A stretch of DNA of 40,676 bases from JACRIM01 sp964605185 (GTDB taxonomy: Bacteria; Planctomycetota; Phycisphaerae; UBA1845; UTPLA1), in assembly GCA_964605185.1 (NCBI GenBank), contig CAZSBF010000035.1, forward strand, positions 1-40,676, in the 5' to 3' direction. The position numbers were made by a program, and so were the translations under genes. The notes beneath the pieces were generated by a model. The model saw only the letters and a program-made list of their open reading frames with translations, was not told where the DNA came from and searched no databases. Below, in pieces: positions 13,653-23,607 of this stretch; the stretch's first letter is position 1; each line of letters opens with the position of its first letter.

Positions 13653-14726
13653 GTGAACGAGCCCAACGCACCAAGCGATGCCGAACTTGCCGCCCGACAG
13701 GAAAAGGCCATTGCCGCATTAGCCGAAGGCCGCAAGCAAATCCGAACACAACTCGGAAAGGCAATCATCGGCCAGTCCGAAGTCATCGACCAGCTCTTGA
13801 TCTGCCTGTTTGGCCGGGGACACTGCATCCTCGAAGGCGTGCCCGGCCTTGCAAAGACGCGGGCCATCCGCAGCGTGGCCCAGACGTTGAGCCTTTCGTT
13901 CAATCGCATTCAGTTCACGCCCGACCTGATGCCCAGCGACATCACCGGCACCGAGATCATCGAAGAAGACAAGAGTTCGGGCACGCGACAGCTTCGATTC
14001 GTCCACGGTCCCGTTTTTGCAAACGTGATCCTCGCCGACGAAATCAACCGCACACCCCCGAAGACTCAATCAGCCCTGCTGGAAGCCATGCAGGAAGGCC
14101 AGGTCACGGCCGCCGGGTTCACGCATCGGCTTCCCAAGCCGTTCTTCGTCCTCGCGACTCAAAACCCAATCGAACAGGAAGGCACCTACCCCCTTCCGGA
14201 AGCGCAACTCGACCGCTTCATGCTCAAGGTGCTCGTCGAATACCCGAGCGCCGAGGAAGAGCTGGCAATCATCAGTCTGACAACGCAGACCGAGGAGCCG
14301 ACACTCGAACGCGTGTTTTCCGGGGAGGACATCCTCGCATTGCAGGAGTTGGTCCGCCGCATCCCCTGCGCCGACCACGTCATGCGCTATGCCATGCGTC
14401 TGGCGCGCTGTACCCGGCCGCAGTCGGGCGAGGCGCCGAAATTCATTCGCGACTACGTCAGCTGGGGCGCAGGCCCTCGCGCCAGTCAGTACCTTGTGAT
14501 CGCGGCAAAGGCCCGCGCCGTTCTTAACGGCCGCACCATGGTCACGACCGAAGATGTGCAGGCCGTCGCACACCCGGTCCTGCGTCATCGCCTCGTACTC
14601 AACTTCAATGCGGAAGCCGACGCCATTTCGACGGACGGATTGATCGACCGACTCATCGGTGACGTCCCGACGGCCTCAACGCCCGACGTGGACGCAGTTG
14701 GCGCCGGCCGTGTTTTGAGAGCTTAG
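13653..14726 (+). CDS. MoxR-family AAA+ ATPase
   Basis: From the GTG at 13653 this is 357 residues. AGGAGG at 13641-13646, six bases upstream, fixes this start although the frame is open from 13566. Walker A is GVPGLAKT (about 62-69), Walker B is ILADE (about 126-130), and sensor-1 is FVLATQNP; the order and spacing match the AAA_3/MoxR family. MoxR ATPases act as chaperones that load metal or partner proteins, usually with VWA-domain proteins encoded beside them. That is exactly the context here: it leads an operon with DUF58, two VWA membrane proteins and further genes. The gene is followed by a 19-base gap before the DUF58 gene. Confidence 0.92.
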   Translation: MNEPNAPSDAELAARQEKAIAALAEGRKQIRTQLGKAIIGQSEVIDQLLICLFGRGHCILEGVPGLAKTRAIRSVAQTLSLSFNRIQFTPDLMPSDITGTEIIEEDKSSGTRQLRFVHGPVFANVILADEINRTPPKTQSALLEAMQEGQVTAAGFTHRLPKPFFVLATQNPIEQEGTYPLPEAQLDRFMLKVLVEYPSAEEELAIISLTTQTEEPTLERVFSGEDILALQELVRRIPCADHVMRYAMRLARCTRPQSGEAPKFIRDYVSWGAGPRASQYLVIAAKARAVLNGRTMVTTEDVQAVAHPVLRHRLVLNFNAEADAISTDGLIDRLIGDVPTASTPDVDAVGAGRVLRA

Positions 14727-14745
14727 GTGTCGTGCGGAGTGACCC

Positions 14746-15666
14746 ATGCTTGCGACGGTAAAGGACTATCGCAAATACCTCGACCCCGCTGTGCTCGCCC
14801 GAGTCAGTGGGCTCGATCTTCGCGCGCGACTGCTCGTGCAGGGGTTCATCAGCGGTCTCCATCGGTCGGATCTGCATGGATTCTCCGTCGAGTTCGCCGA
14901 ACATCGCAAATACAGCCAGGGCGACGACCTGCGCCACCTAGACTGGAAGGTTTACGGCCGCACGGACAAGCACTACATCAAGGAATACGAGCAGGAGACC
15001 AATCTAAAGCTCCTGCTCGCCGTGGATTGTTCGGAGTCGATGGACTATCAATCGCGCGGTTCATCGCTCAGCAAGCGAGAATTCGCGACCACCACTGCCG
15101 CAGCCCTGGCATACCTCGCCCTGCATCAGGCCGACGCCGTGGCGCTTGCCACCTTCGACACCCGGCTTCACCGCACCGGCCGCGCAACCAATAATCCCTC
15201 GCAGTGGCGGCATGTCGTGCAAGAGCTGGAAAACGTCTCCGGTAAGGGGCGCACGTCCTTTCGCACGGTATTCGACGAACTCGCCGAAACGCTGCACGAC
15301 CGTCACCTCATCATCATCGTGAGCGACTTCCTCGGCCCGACCGATCAGATCATCTCCGGCATCAAGCATCTTCGACATCGCCGCCATGAGCCGATCGTGC
15401 TTCAAGTTCTCGACCATGCCGAACTGACCTTTCCGTTCGACCGTCCGCTGCAATTCGCGGGAATGGAAGGGGCAGGCGACTTGGTGACGAATCCACGACT
15501 CATGCGCGAGCGCTATCTGGCGGAGATGTCGGCCCACATTGAACGAATTCGCCGGGCCTGTTTTGAACAACGAATCGACTTCGAGGTGATGGACACCAGC
15601 GCGCCGCTGAATGCCGCGCTCAGTGCCTACCTCTCCACGCGCGCAGCCCGCGCGAGGCGACGCTAA
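14746..15666 (+). CDS. DUF58 domain protein
   Basis: A 306-residue cytoplasmic protein without membrane helices. The DUF58 core is clear: GFSVEFAEHRKYSQGDDLR (45-63), then HLDWKVYGRTDKHYIKEY, and a VWA-like strand LAVDCSESM with Asp94 and Ser96/Ser98 at a metal-ion-dependent adhesion site (DxSxS). The family is the usual partner of MoxR ATPases, and gene order MoxR-DUF58-BatA is conserved in many bacteria. It starts at an ATG with GGAG a few bases upstream, and ends 15 bases before the next gene. Confidence 0.92.
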   Translation: MLATVKDYRKYLDPAVLARVSGLDLRARLLVQGFISGLHRSDLHGFSVEFAEHRKYSQGDDLRHLDWKVYGRTDKHYIKEYEQETNLKLLLAVDCSESMDYQSRGSSLSKREFATTTAAALAYLALHQADAVALATFDTRLHRTGRATNNPSQWRHVVQELENVSGKGRTSFRTVFDELAETLHDRHLIIIVSDFLGPTDQIISGIKHLRHRRHEPIVLQVLDHAELTFPFDRPLQFAGMEGAGDLVTNPRLMRERYLAEMSAHIERIRRACFEQRIDFEVMDTSAPLNAALSAYLSTRAARARRR

Positions 15667-15681
15667 CAGGGGACTCCAAGC

Positions 15682-17799
15682 GTGTCATTCCTGCATCCGG
15701 GACTACTCTTTGCGGCGGTCGGGCTGTCACTGGCTCCGATCATCATCCATCTCATTCATCGCCGGCGCTATCACAGTGAACCGTGGGCCGCGATGGATTT
15801 CCTCCTCGCCGCACACCAGACCACGCGCCGCCGGATTCAGTTGCAACACTGGGTGCTGATGGCCGTGCGGTGCATCGTGCTGCTGCTGCTTTGCCTCACC
15901 GTGGCGCGACCGTACATGGCGCATTCGGCACTTGGCGGCGCGATCGGCAAGGCCCGCTGCGATCGTGTCATCATCCTCGATGACAGCCTTTCCATGAATG
16001 CCAAGCTCTCCGACGGGGACACGGCATTCGACGCCGCGAAGCGAAAGTCCCTCGAAATCCTCGACCAATCTGGAGACGCCGATGGTACGGCGCTCCTCAC
16101 TGCCTCCACTCTGCCTCGGCGCTGGATGACGAAACCTGTTCATGACCGACAAGCCGTCCGCGCCATGATCGAATCGCTCGAATGCGGCGCGGGTGGAAAC
16201 GACCTGCCCGGCGCGCTCCGGTCGGCCTCAGAGATCCTCGGACAAAGCCCGGCAACCGTCGGTGGCCGTTGGGTGTATTGCCTCACCGACCTGACGAATA
16301 CTTCCATCCCCCCTGCCACCGAAACGATTGATGCACCCAATGTGGACCGGATTCTTTGGATCGGCGTCGGTCGTGACAAAGCAGTCAATACGGCGATCAC
16401 TGAATTCACGATGTTGAGCCAACTGGTCGGTGTCGGCATTCCGGCTCGCTATCTTGTGCGCGTGTCGAATGAGAGCCCGACTCCACTGGAGCACGCGTCC
16501 GTTGAAGTTCTCCTCGACGGCGTCGCCGTGCATCGCGCTACGACCGGACCTATTCCACCCTTTGGAACGCACGAAGTCGAAATGGAAATACCCATATCCC
16601 GCGCCGGGGATCATCGCCTGACCGCGCGGCTTGTTGGTATCAACGATGATCTTCCGAGTGATGACACACGTTTTCTCGTGGTGCGCGTGGCCGAGACACT
16701 GCCCGCGCTGTTCGTCGATGCCCGAAACGCTGCCGACCCAACCGAAGGCGGCCTGCTCTATGTCGCGGCCGCCTTGTGTGGCGAGTCCGCAGAAGGCTTC
16801 GCCCGTTTCCGCGGCACGACCATCGCCGCCAACGACATCCACGAAAGGCCGCTCAAGGACTATGCACTGATTGTTGTGAGCGACGTGCCCCGATGGACGG
16901 CCGAGGCCTGGACTCGACTTGCCACTTATGTATCCGATGGTGGTGCGCTGATGATCTACGTCGGCGATGCCGCGACCGCGGATTCAGGCGCAGCCGCAGG
17001 CAGCCTGCTTCCCGGTGCTTTCGAATCACGAACAACCATCGCCACTGATGCCGAGCCACTCCGATTTCGTATCTCCGATTCGCACCACCCGGCGTTGATC
17101 GATCTGACCCGTCACGAGCGTGGTGGCCTGATGTCAGCCGGTGTCCGCGCGTGTTGGCGCGTGGCGCTTCGGTCAGACCGTGCAGCCCGAACGTTGTTGT
17201 CACTCTCCGATGGAAATCCGCTGCTCACGGAACACACGGTAGGACGCGGGCGCGTCGCGACATGGCTCACCGGCTCCGACATTGCCGATTGCAACCTCCC
17301 CGCCAAGCCCGACTTCGTCCCGCTGATGCTCAATCTCGCGACGTATCTCGCCGCGCCGCGACTTTCAGCTTCGAATCTCGCCGTCGGTGAAACATGGGAA
17401 TCGCCGGCCAAGACCTCAGCCGTCGATTCTACGCCGGAAATTCGGCAGCCGGCAGGCGGGGTGGCGAAAATTGAGAGCGATTCCAAAACAGATGGTCGAT
17501 CACGCTGGATCTGCAGGGACATTCGCATTCCCGGGTTCTATGCAATTCGCGCCGGCGCGGATCGTTCCAACTTCGCGGCCAATGGTGACGACACAGACTC
17601 CGACCTTCGTCGGGCAGATGTTTCGGCATGGCGCGCGCGATTCGGCCTGAAGTCGGAGGTGTTGCCCTCGACCGTAGACACACAAAACGCCGCATCCGCA
17701 ACGCCACCGCGCGAGTTCGCCACGCTCTTCGGGTTCCTGCTCATCGTCGTCGTCGTGATTGAAACCGTGTTGGCCTCGTGGTTTGGGAGTCGCGGATGA
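15682..17799 (+). CDS. BatA-like membrane protein with VWA domain
   Basis: A 705-residue protein. The N-terminus has the BatA (TIGR02226) pattern: a first helix (LFAAVGLSLAPIIIHLIH, about 9-26), RRRYHSEPWAAMDFL, then a second helix (about 57-76). A VWA domain follows with the DxSxS motif at Asp100, Ser102 and Ser104. The middle, about 260-600, contains an Ig-like segment and a glutamine-amidotransferase-like fold (YALIVVSDVPRWT, MIYVGDAA). A final helix lies near the C-terminus (LFGFLLIVVVVIETVLAS). So most of it should face the periplasm. The start is a GTG with AGGGG upstream. Its last bases overlap the next start as ATGA, which suggests coupled translation. Confidence 0.9.
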   Translation: MSFLHPGLLFAAVGLSLAPIIIHLIHRRRYHSEPWAAMDFLLAAHQTTRRRIQLQHWVLMAVRCIVLLLLCLTVARPYMAHSALGGAIGKARCDRVIILDDSLSMNAKLSDGDTAFDAAKRKSLEILDQSGDADGTALLTASTLPRRWMTKPVHDRQAVRAMIESLECGAGGNDLPGALRSASEILGQSPATVGGRWVYCLTDLTNTSIPPATETIDAPNVDRILWIGVGRDKAVNTAITEFTMLSQLVGVGIPARYLVRVSNESPTPLEHASVEVLLDGVAVHRATTGPIPPFGTHEVEMEIPISRAGDHRLTARLVGINDDLPSDDTRFLVVRVAETLPALFVDARNAADPTEGGLLYVAAALCGESAEGFARFRGTTIAANDIHERPLKDYALIVVSDVPRWTAEAWTRLATYVSDGGALMIYVGDAATADSGAAAGSLLPGAFESRTTIATDAEPLRFRISDSHHPALIDLTRHERGGLMSAGVRACWRVALRSDRAARTLLSLSDGNPLLTEHTVGRGRVATWLTGSDIADCNLPAKPDFVPLMLNLATYLAAPRLSASNLAVGETWESPAKTSAVDSTPEIRQPAGGVAKIESDSKTDGRSRWICRDIRIPGFYAIRAGADRSNFAANGDDTDSDLRRADVSAWRARFGLKSEVLPSTVDTQNAASATPPREFATLFGFLLIVVVVIETVLASWFGSRG

Positions 17800-20150
17800 C
17801 CACGTTGCTCCAATGGCTGCTCGGGTTGGAACGCATCCGCCTGTCGGATGGCGGCGTACCCGCGCTTCGTTTCGCGACTCCGCCCGCGCCGTGGATCATG
17901 CTGGCCGGCGCGGTATTGGCCGCATACGCGGTGTACACCCTGTACCACCGCGAGCAGGCTCCGGCCCGGTGGCGACGCGTGATGGCGGTGCTTCGATTCG
18001 GCGCGATTATGACGGTCCTGTTCATTCTTGCGCAACCTCTCTTGGTGCTTCGACGAAATCATATCGATCCGTCGCGCGTCATCGTCTTGCTGGATCGCTC
18101 GAACAGCATGAACGCCCTTGATGAACGGTCGCAAGGCTCCAGCGCACCAATCTCGCGATGGACCGCGACGACCGACGCACTCACCCGCGCAAAGGACGGC
18201 CTGATTCCCAATCTGGCCGGACGACAACGTGTGCAAATCATGACTTACGCGGAGTCAACATCCCCCGAGGCGGATGTCAACTCGTCCACGAAGCTTGCAG
18301 GCATTGCCGATCGTTTGCAGACAAGAGCCCCCGACGGTTCGCAGACGCATCTTGCAACAGCCATCACGACCGCACTCACCCAATCGCAGGGATCACCGCT
18401 CGCCGCCATCATCATTGCCGGCGATGGGCGACAGACAAACGACGAACCGCTGGAGGCAGCCCTTGCGCAGGCACAGGCCCGTTCGGTCCCGATACACGTG
18501 GTCTGTGCAGGCTCTGCGCATCCCCTGCCCGACCTCCGCCTCGATTCGGCCATTTGTGACGACGACGTGTTTTTCCGCGATCGCGTCATTGTTCGAACGC
18601 GCATCGCCATCAACGGTTACGACGCACCCCTCGACGCCGAGATTCAATTACGCGACAAGGCCAGCAACGAAGTCCTCGCATCACGCACGATTCATCTCGA
18701 TCCGGCAACGACCCTACCACCCTTTGACCTTGCGTTCCAACCAACAAAACCGGGGCGCAACGCCTTCGTCGCCAAGATTACGCCGCGTCCGGAAGAAACC
18801 AATATCGACAACAACGCCGTTGACCTTTCCGTCAATGCGCGTGATGAAAAACTCTCTGTCCTCTATGTCGAGGGCCCGCCAAGATACGAATATCGCTATC
18901 TGAAAAACATGCTCCTGCGCGAATCGAGCATCGACAGCAGTTGCCTGCTCGTATCCGCAACACCGGGCTTCGCGCAAGAAGGCACGCGACCGATTCGCCG
19001 ATTCCCGCAGAGTGTTGAGGAATTGCGACCCTACGATGTGATCCTCCTCGGCGATATCGACCCGCGCGGCGACTGGATCAGCCCCGTGCAACTCGCCATG
19101 CTGGCCGATCACGTTTCGCAACAAGGCGCGGGAATCGCATTCATCGCGGGCGAGTCCTTCGTGCCCCACCGCTTGCGACAGACACCGCTTGAGAAGCTGC
19201 TCCCAGTTCGCATCGACCCCGAGTTCCTTGGTCGTTACGAACAAAGCATCGCCGAAACATTTGCTCCAAAGCTGACGGTCGAGGGTCGCCAAAGCGGACT
19301 CTTCGGACTTGCCGCCGATGACGATTCCGAACAATGGGTCGGCTCCGGCGCAGGCTGGTATTGGTTTGCACGAGTGCTCGGGACGCAACCGGCTTCAACG
19401 GTCTTATTAACCCATCCCACCACGACTGGCGGCGCACTCTCCATGCCGCTGGCCGTGCTCGGCAGAGCCGGCGCGGGTCGAACCTTTTATCTCGGAACTG
19501 ACGATCTTTGGCGATGGCGACAGTCCATTGGTGAACAAGAATACGAAGCACTCTGGCTCCGAATCATTCGGACGCTTGCCCGCAATCGCCGCCTTGGTGC
19601 CGACTGCCACTGGCGGCTCGACGTCGATCGCCGCAACTACGAAGTCGGCCAGCGCGTTCACGTCCGCCTCGCCGGCACTGAAAACGTGCTGTCGACCGAC
19701 GTCGGCGATATGACGCTCCGTGTCATGGAAGCGCAGCGCGGCGTCACGCAGCGCGTCGCACTCCGTCCGACGCACCCGGGCTCGCGCGACTTTGAGGCCG
19801 ACTTCACCGCCGACGCGCCAGGCCACTACGACCTCATTCCCCAATTGCCGGAACAGTCCTACGGCTGCAAGAAACTGGGCGCCTCCATCCGCGTGACGCA
19901 GATCGATCACGAACGACTGCGCCCCGAGGCCGATCCAGAACTCCTTCGAATGATCGCCTCGCGAACCGGCGGACGCTTTGTGAAACCCGGCGACGATCTT
20001 GCCGCGCTGGCCGGGCAGATTCCCGATCGCAGCGTGCAGATACCAGACGACATTGAAGAGCCGTTGTGGGACAAACCATTGATGGTGGTGCTCTTCGCCG
20101 TACTCATCATCGCCGAATGGATCGTTCGCAAGACGAGGGGATTGCCCTGA
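17796..20150 (+). CDS. Membrane VWA protein with amidotransferase-like domain
   Basis: 784 residues from the ATG at 17796, which overlaps the stop of the previous gene (ATGA). Two helices lie at about 33-52 and 62-86. A VWA domain starts VIVLLDRSNSM with a complete DxSxS. Later regions include an Ig-like beta domain (FQPTKPGRNAFVAKI) and a class I glutamine-amidotransferase-like fold (LSVLYVEGPPRYEYRYL, YDVILLGDIDPRG, GAGIAFIAGES) without a visible catalytic Cys-His pair. A last helix (LMVVLFAVLIIAEWIV) is followed by a basic tail. It is likely a periplasm-facing scaffold working with the BatA-like protein and the MoxR ATPase. The open frame begins at 17778, but the overlap favours 17796. Confidence 0.9.
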   Translation: MTTLLQWLLGLERIRLSDGGVPALRFATPPAPWIMLAGAVLAAYAVYTLYHREQAPARWRRVMAVLRFGAIMTVLFILAQPLLVLRRNHIDPSRVIVLLDRSNSMNALDERSQGSSAPISRWTATTDALTRAKDGLIPNLAGRQRVQIMTYAESTSPEADVNSSTKLAGIADRLQTRAPDGSQTHLATAITTALTQSQGSPLAAIIIAGDGRQTNDEPLEAALAQAQARSVPIHVVCAGSAHPLPDLRLDSAICDDDVFFRDRVIVRTRIAINGYDAPLDAEIQLRDKASNEVLASRTIHLDPATTLPPFDLAFQPTKPGRNAFVAKITPRPEETNIDNNAVDLSVNARDEKLSVLYVEGPPRYEYRYLKNMLLRESSIDSSCLLVSATPGFAQEGTRPIRRFPQSVEELRPYDVILLGDIDPRGDWISPVQLAMLADHVSQQGAGIAFIAGESFVPHRLRQTPLEKLLPVRIDPEFLGRYEQSIAETFAPKLTVEGRQSGLFGLAADDDSEQWVGSGAGWYWFARVLGTQPASTVLLTHPTTTGGALSMPLAVLGRAGAGRTFYLGTDDLWRWRQSIGEQEYEALWLRIIRTLARNRRLGADCHWRLDVDRRNYEVGQRVHVRLAGTENVLSTDVGDMTLRVMEAQRGVTQRVALRPTHPGSRDFEADFTADAPGHYDLIPQLPEQSYGCKKLGASIRVTQIDHERLRPEADPELLRMIASRTGGRFVKPGDDLAALAGQIPDRSVQIPDDIEEPLWDKPLMVVLFAVLIIAEWIVRKTRGLP

Positions 20151-20151
20151 C

Positions 20152-23100
20152 GTGGAGCAGCGTGTGACTAGTGAACCGAACAACCTGATACGCTCTCTTG
20201 TGCGACTACGCCGCCGGCTTCGTGTCGTGCTCGTCGTCGACGGCGTGTCGCGTCTTGTCGCAGCGATCATGGGGACGTTTGCCTTGCTCGCTGTACTGGA
20301 TTGGTGGGTCCATTTTCCTCCGTTGGTGCGTGCGAGCTTCCTTGCCAGCGCGGCGATCTGGACCATCGGCTGGAGCTGGAAGCGCATCTGGCGACCGCTT
20401 TTCCGGCCGATCGCGTTGGACCAGCTCGTTTTGTCGTTACCCACACTTTCGCAAACCCAGCGCGACCGCCTTGCCGGTGCGGTTGCTCACCTTCGAGGCG
20501 CCGGGGATGGAGACGCCGCCCTGTGGTCCCGCGCCACCGTCGATGCCGGCGAAGAGGCCGGCCAACTCAATCTCTCACTCGGCATCAACCCTCGTCGCGC
20601 CGTGCGCTCGACGTTCGCGGTTGTGGCATTGATCGGCTCGCTGTTCTTCGCGGCGGCAAAGCTCCCCGAATGGCTGTCGATCGGCCAGCGGCGAATGGTC
20701 ACGCCTTTCGCCGACGTCCAGTGGCCAAAATCGACGCAAATCGAGCCGCTCAGCGGCGACAAACTGGTCGCCCACGGCGAGACCTTCACCGCCGAGATGC
20801 ATTTGACGCGCGGCGACGATTCCAACCTCCGTGGGTTCATTCACTGGCGTAGCGGTAATCGACCATCCGAGAAGGCCATGATGCGGCGCGACCCCGATGG
20901 CGTGTATCGCCGCCTGATTGAGCGACTCACTTCGGATGTGTCGTACTACTTCTCAGCGGGCGACGACGAGACGTCGGATCGGCCTGGTACGCTCCGCCTC
21001 GTCAAACGCCCCACGGTTGCCTCCGCGACGCTGACCATCACGCCGCCGCCTTATGCGTCGCAATTGCCCGTTCGAGAACATCACTTGAGCGATCCGCGTG
21101 TCTCGCTCGTTCGCGGCTGCCAGATCCGCCTTGGTGTTCTCGCCGATAAGACCATCACATTCGGCGATGCGACAACAGCGTCTCGCGTGGTATTCGAATC
21201 CGGGATTGTGCTTCCGCTCCGAAGCGACGAGAGCGTCGGCACCACCGGGTCCATCGAGATGGAAGTCGATGAAGACTGCGCTTTCGAAATTGTGCTCGTC
21301 GATAATGACAAATTCGAATCCCGTGGCGGCCCCCGCTATCAATTGGACGTCGTACCGGATCGTCCACCTGCCGTGGCCATCAAGGAACCCGCCGGCCCGC
21401 TGGAAGTCACCCCCACTGCGACGGTTGACGTGCTCATTCGTGCCGAGGACGACCTCGGCATTGCCCGACTATCGCTCCTTGCGTCAACCAAATCCGGCGA
21501 GTTCAGCCTTGTCGGTGACATCCCATCGAAAAGCGATGCCACGTCGCCGTCGGGTTCACTGGTGACGCAAACCGGTACCCTGGCATGGAACCTCGCATCA
21601 CGAAAACCTGCCGTTGGCGACACGATTGACTACGTCGCAGAAGCCACCGATTTCTATGAGTGGCACGGTGATCGTCACAAGCCTGCTCGCTCTGCTGTCA
21701 TGCGACTGAACATCGTCTCCCCCGAGCGATTCGCCGAACGGCTTCGCCAGGATGTGCTGACGATGCGAGGCAGCCTGCGAAAAATGCTCTCCTCGCTGGA
21801 GGCCATTCGCGGGCAAATCGAGCAGGTGCGCACAAGCGCGACCACGGACGAGACCCGCCGCGAACGCACCGAGCGTGCAGCCGCCGACGCCCGTCGCCTC
21901 ACGCAACTCGTTGACGAAGCGTCACGTCGCCTTGCCCAGCTCAATCGGCGGGCAGAAATGAACGAGTCGACCGACTCCGACGCCGCGCGCCAATCTCAAC
22001 GACTCGCAAAACGGCTCACCGACGCTGTCCTTGAAGGTGTGAATCGCGCCACGAAAAACCTGGCCGACCTCGAACGTGCGACCTCGGATGCCGACCGACA
22101 GTCCCGCTTGCAAGATTCATCCGCAGGGCTGGAACGAGCGGCGAGTGGGCTTCGCTCCATGCTTGACGAAGTGGAACAGTGGGACAGCTTCGACGAAATG
22201 GTTCGCAAACTGCACGACCTCATCGACGGCCAGGAAGGGCTTGTGCGACGAACGGCGCGCCTGATGAAACAGCCGCCGGACTCCATCTCCCAGGACTCGG
22301 CCATGATTGCCGCCGATCAATCGGTTGCCCAAACCGACGCGGCGAAGCTGCTCACCGCGATGGATACTCTGGCATCGCAACTGCAAGAACGCGATCGGCC
22401 ATCCGCCGAGTCGCTCACACGCGCCGCCCAATCGGCGCGGCAGGGGAGCCTCCTCCCAACCATGACGGAGGCAGCCGAGGCGGTTCGCGCCGCGCGACTC
22501 ATCGAGGCATCGGCCGGTCAGGAACGCGCCGCCTCCGTGATGCGATCCATGCTTGTCGCTCTTCGGGAAAAGCCGAGGCGTGAATTGGAGCAATTGTCGC
22601 GACAAGTGCAGGACCTGCGTGCCAAGCTCACCAAGATCATCGCCGTGCAGGAAGACCTGCGCAAGAAGACCGGTGAGGCCCGCGGCAGCGAAGACAGTTC
22701 GTCGCGAATGACCTTGCTCGCCGATCGCCAGGCCAGTGTAGAAAACACGACGCGCACCCTGACCGAGTCCATGAAGATCAACGGGACGGAGGCGGAGGAA
22801 GCGAAAGACGAGCTGTTGGCCGCGGCCGACCACATGGCGTCCGCCGTAACCTGGCTGAAGGACACCGAAGTCGTAGAGGCACAGGATTCCCAGCGCGGCG
22901 CATTGGACTCTCTGGCCAAGGTCGTAGCCCTGCTGGAAAAAATTGAAGACCAGGCCATGAACCAACTCGCTGAGAAGTCCATGGCTGCCATTATCGAATC
23001 GCTGAAGGAGCTTCGCACGCGCCAGGCATCCCTCCGCGATCAAACGGCAACGATTGAAGCGCATCTGAAGGCCCGAGAAACCATTCCTCGGGCCGATGCG

Positions 23101-23607
23101 CTTGCACTGAGTCGAATCGCCAAGGATCAGGAGGCGCTCCTGGAGCCGCTGGCAAGCGTCCGAACAAAGGTTGAGAAGTCTGTTGTATATGACTATGTAT
23201 GCGGTGAAGTCGCCGAGGCGATGAAATCTGCCGTCGAGGAACTTATAGCGCGGCGCGCCACGCCGGCGCTCGCAAAACAGGAGGCGGTACTGCGCGGACT
23301 GACTCAACTAATCGAAGCGGTGGACGATCGCCCCAAGAACGACGATCCGCGTTTCGCGTCAGAAAATTCCGGCGGTGGCGGCCCCAGCAAACCGACACCC
23401 GCCAACCCGGTACCAACGCTTGCCGAGCTAAAGATCCTCCGGCTGATCCAAACGGAATTGAACTCCGCCACAACCACCCTCGACAAGGCTCTGTCGACCG
23501 CGAACCCAACAGGCGAACAGCAAAGTCAAATCGATGTGCTCGGGGCACGACAGCGAAAGGTTCAGGAAATGGCCCAGAAGATGATCGAGAAGGCAGGTGC
23601 CCAATGA
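20152..23607 (+). CDS. Giant membrane-anchored coiled-coil protein (DUF4175-like)
   Basis: A 1,151-residue protein starting at GTG 20152; a second GTG at 20164 has a better-spaced GGAG and may be the true start. Two N-terminal helices (about 23-70) and a third (about 160-175, FAVVALIGSLFFAAA) are followed by beta-rich Ig-like segments (about 190-500) and then 600 residues of helical, charged sequence (AERLRQDVLTMRGSLRKML onward) with long coiled-coil character, including Gln/Arg/Glu-rich repeats. A Gly/Pro-rich patch (GGGGPSKP) near 1060 precedes a final helix. The layout resembles DUF4175 proteins that sit after VWA genes in MoxR operons. No enzyme motif is seen. It ends with an ATGA overlap into the next gene. 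Confidence 0.8.
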   Translation: MEQRVTSEPNNLIRSLVRLRRRLRVVLVVDGVSRLVAAIMGTFALLAVLDWWVHFPPLVRASFLASAAIWTIGWSWKRIWRPLFRPIALDQLVLSLPTLSQTQRDRLAGAVAHLRGAGDGDAALWSRATVDAGEEAGQLNLSLGINPRRAVRSTFAVVALIGSLFFAAAKLPEWLSIGQRRMVTPFADVQWPKSTQIEPLSGDKLVAHGETFTAEMHLTRGDDSNLRGFIHWRSGNRPSEKAMMRRDPDGVYRRLIERLTSDVSYYFSAGDDETSDRPGTLRLVKRPTVASATLTITPPPYASQLPVREHHLSDPRVSLVRGCQIRLGVLADKTITFGDATTASRVVFESGIVLPLRSDESVGTTGSIEMEVDEDCAFEIVLVDNDKFESRGGPRYQLDVVPDRPPAVAIKEPAGPLEVTPTATVDVLIRAEDDLGIARLSLLASTKSGEFSLVGDIPSKSDATSPSGSLVTQTGTLAWNLASRKPAVGDTIDYVAEATDFYEWHGDRHKPARSAVMRLNIVSPERFAERLRQDVLTMRGSLRKMLSSLEAIRGQIEQVRTSATTDETRRERTERAAADARRLTQLVDEASRRLAQLNRRAEMNESTDSDAARQSQRLAKRLTDAVLEGVNRATKNLADLERATSDADRQSRLQDSSAGLERAASGLRSMLDEVEQWDSFDEMVRKLHDLIDGQEGLVRRTARLMKQPPDSISQDSAMIAADQSVAQTDAAKLLTAMDTLASQLQERDRPSAESLTRAAQSARQGSLLPTMTEAAEAVRAARLIEASAGQERAASVMRSMLVALREKPRRELEQLSRQVQDLRAKLTKIIAVQEDLRKKTGEARGSEDSSSRMTLLADRQASVENTTRTLTESMKINGTEAEEAKDELLAAADHMASAVTWLKDTEVVEAQDSQRGALDSLAKVVALLEKIEDQAMNQLAEKSMAAIIESLKELRTRQASLRDQTATIEAHLKARETIPRADALALSRIAKDQEALLEPLASVRTKVEKSVVYDYVCGEVAEAMKSAVEELIARRATPALAKQEAVLRGLTQLIEAVDDRPKNDDPRFASENSGGGGPSKPTPANPVPTLAELKILRLIQTELNSATTTLDKALSTANPTGEQQSQIDVLGARQRKVQEMAQKMIEKAGAQ

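Noticed and set aside
19407..20444. 345-codon minus-strand open frame across the VWA and coiled-coil genes.
   Set aside because: It spans the junction of two supported plus-strand genes and shows no protein family pattern.
22117..23307. 396-codon minus-strand open frame inside the coiled-coil gene.
   Set aside because: It mirrors the repetitive coding strand, has no plausible start signal and lies wholly inside a well-supported gene.
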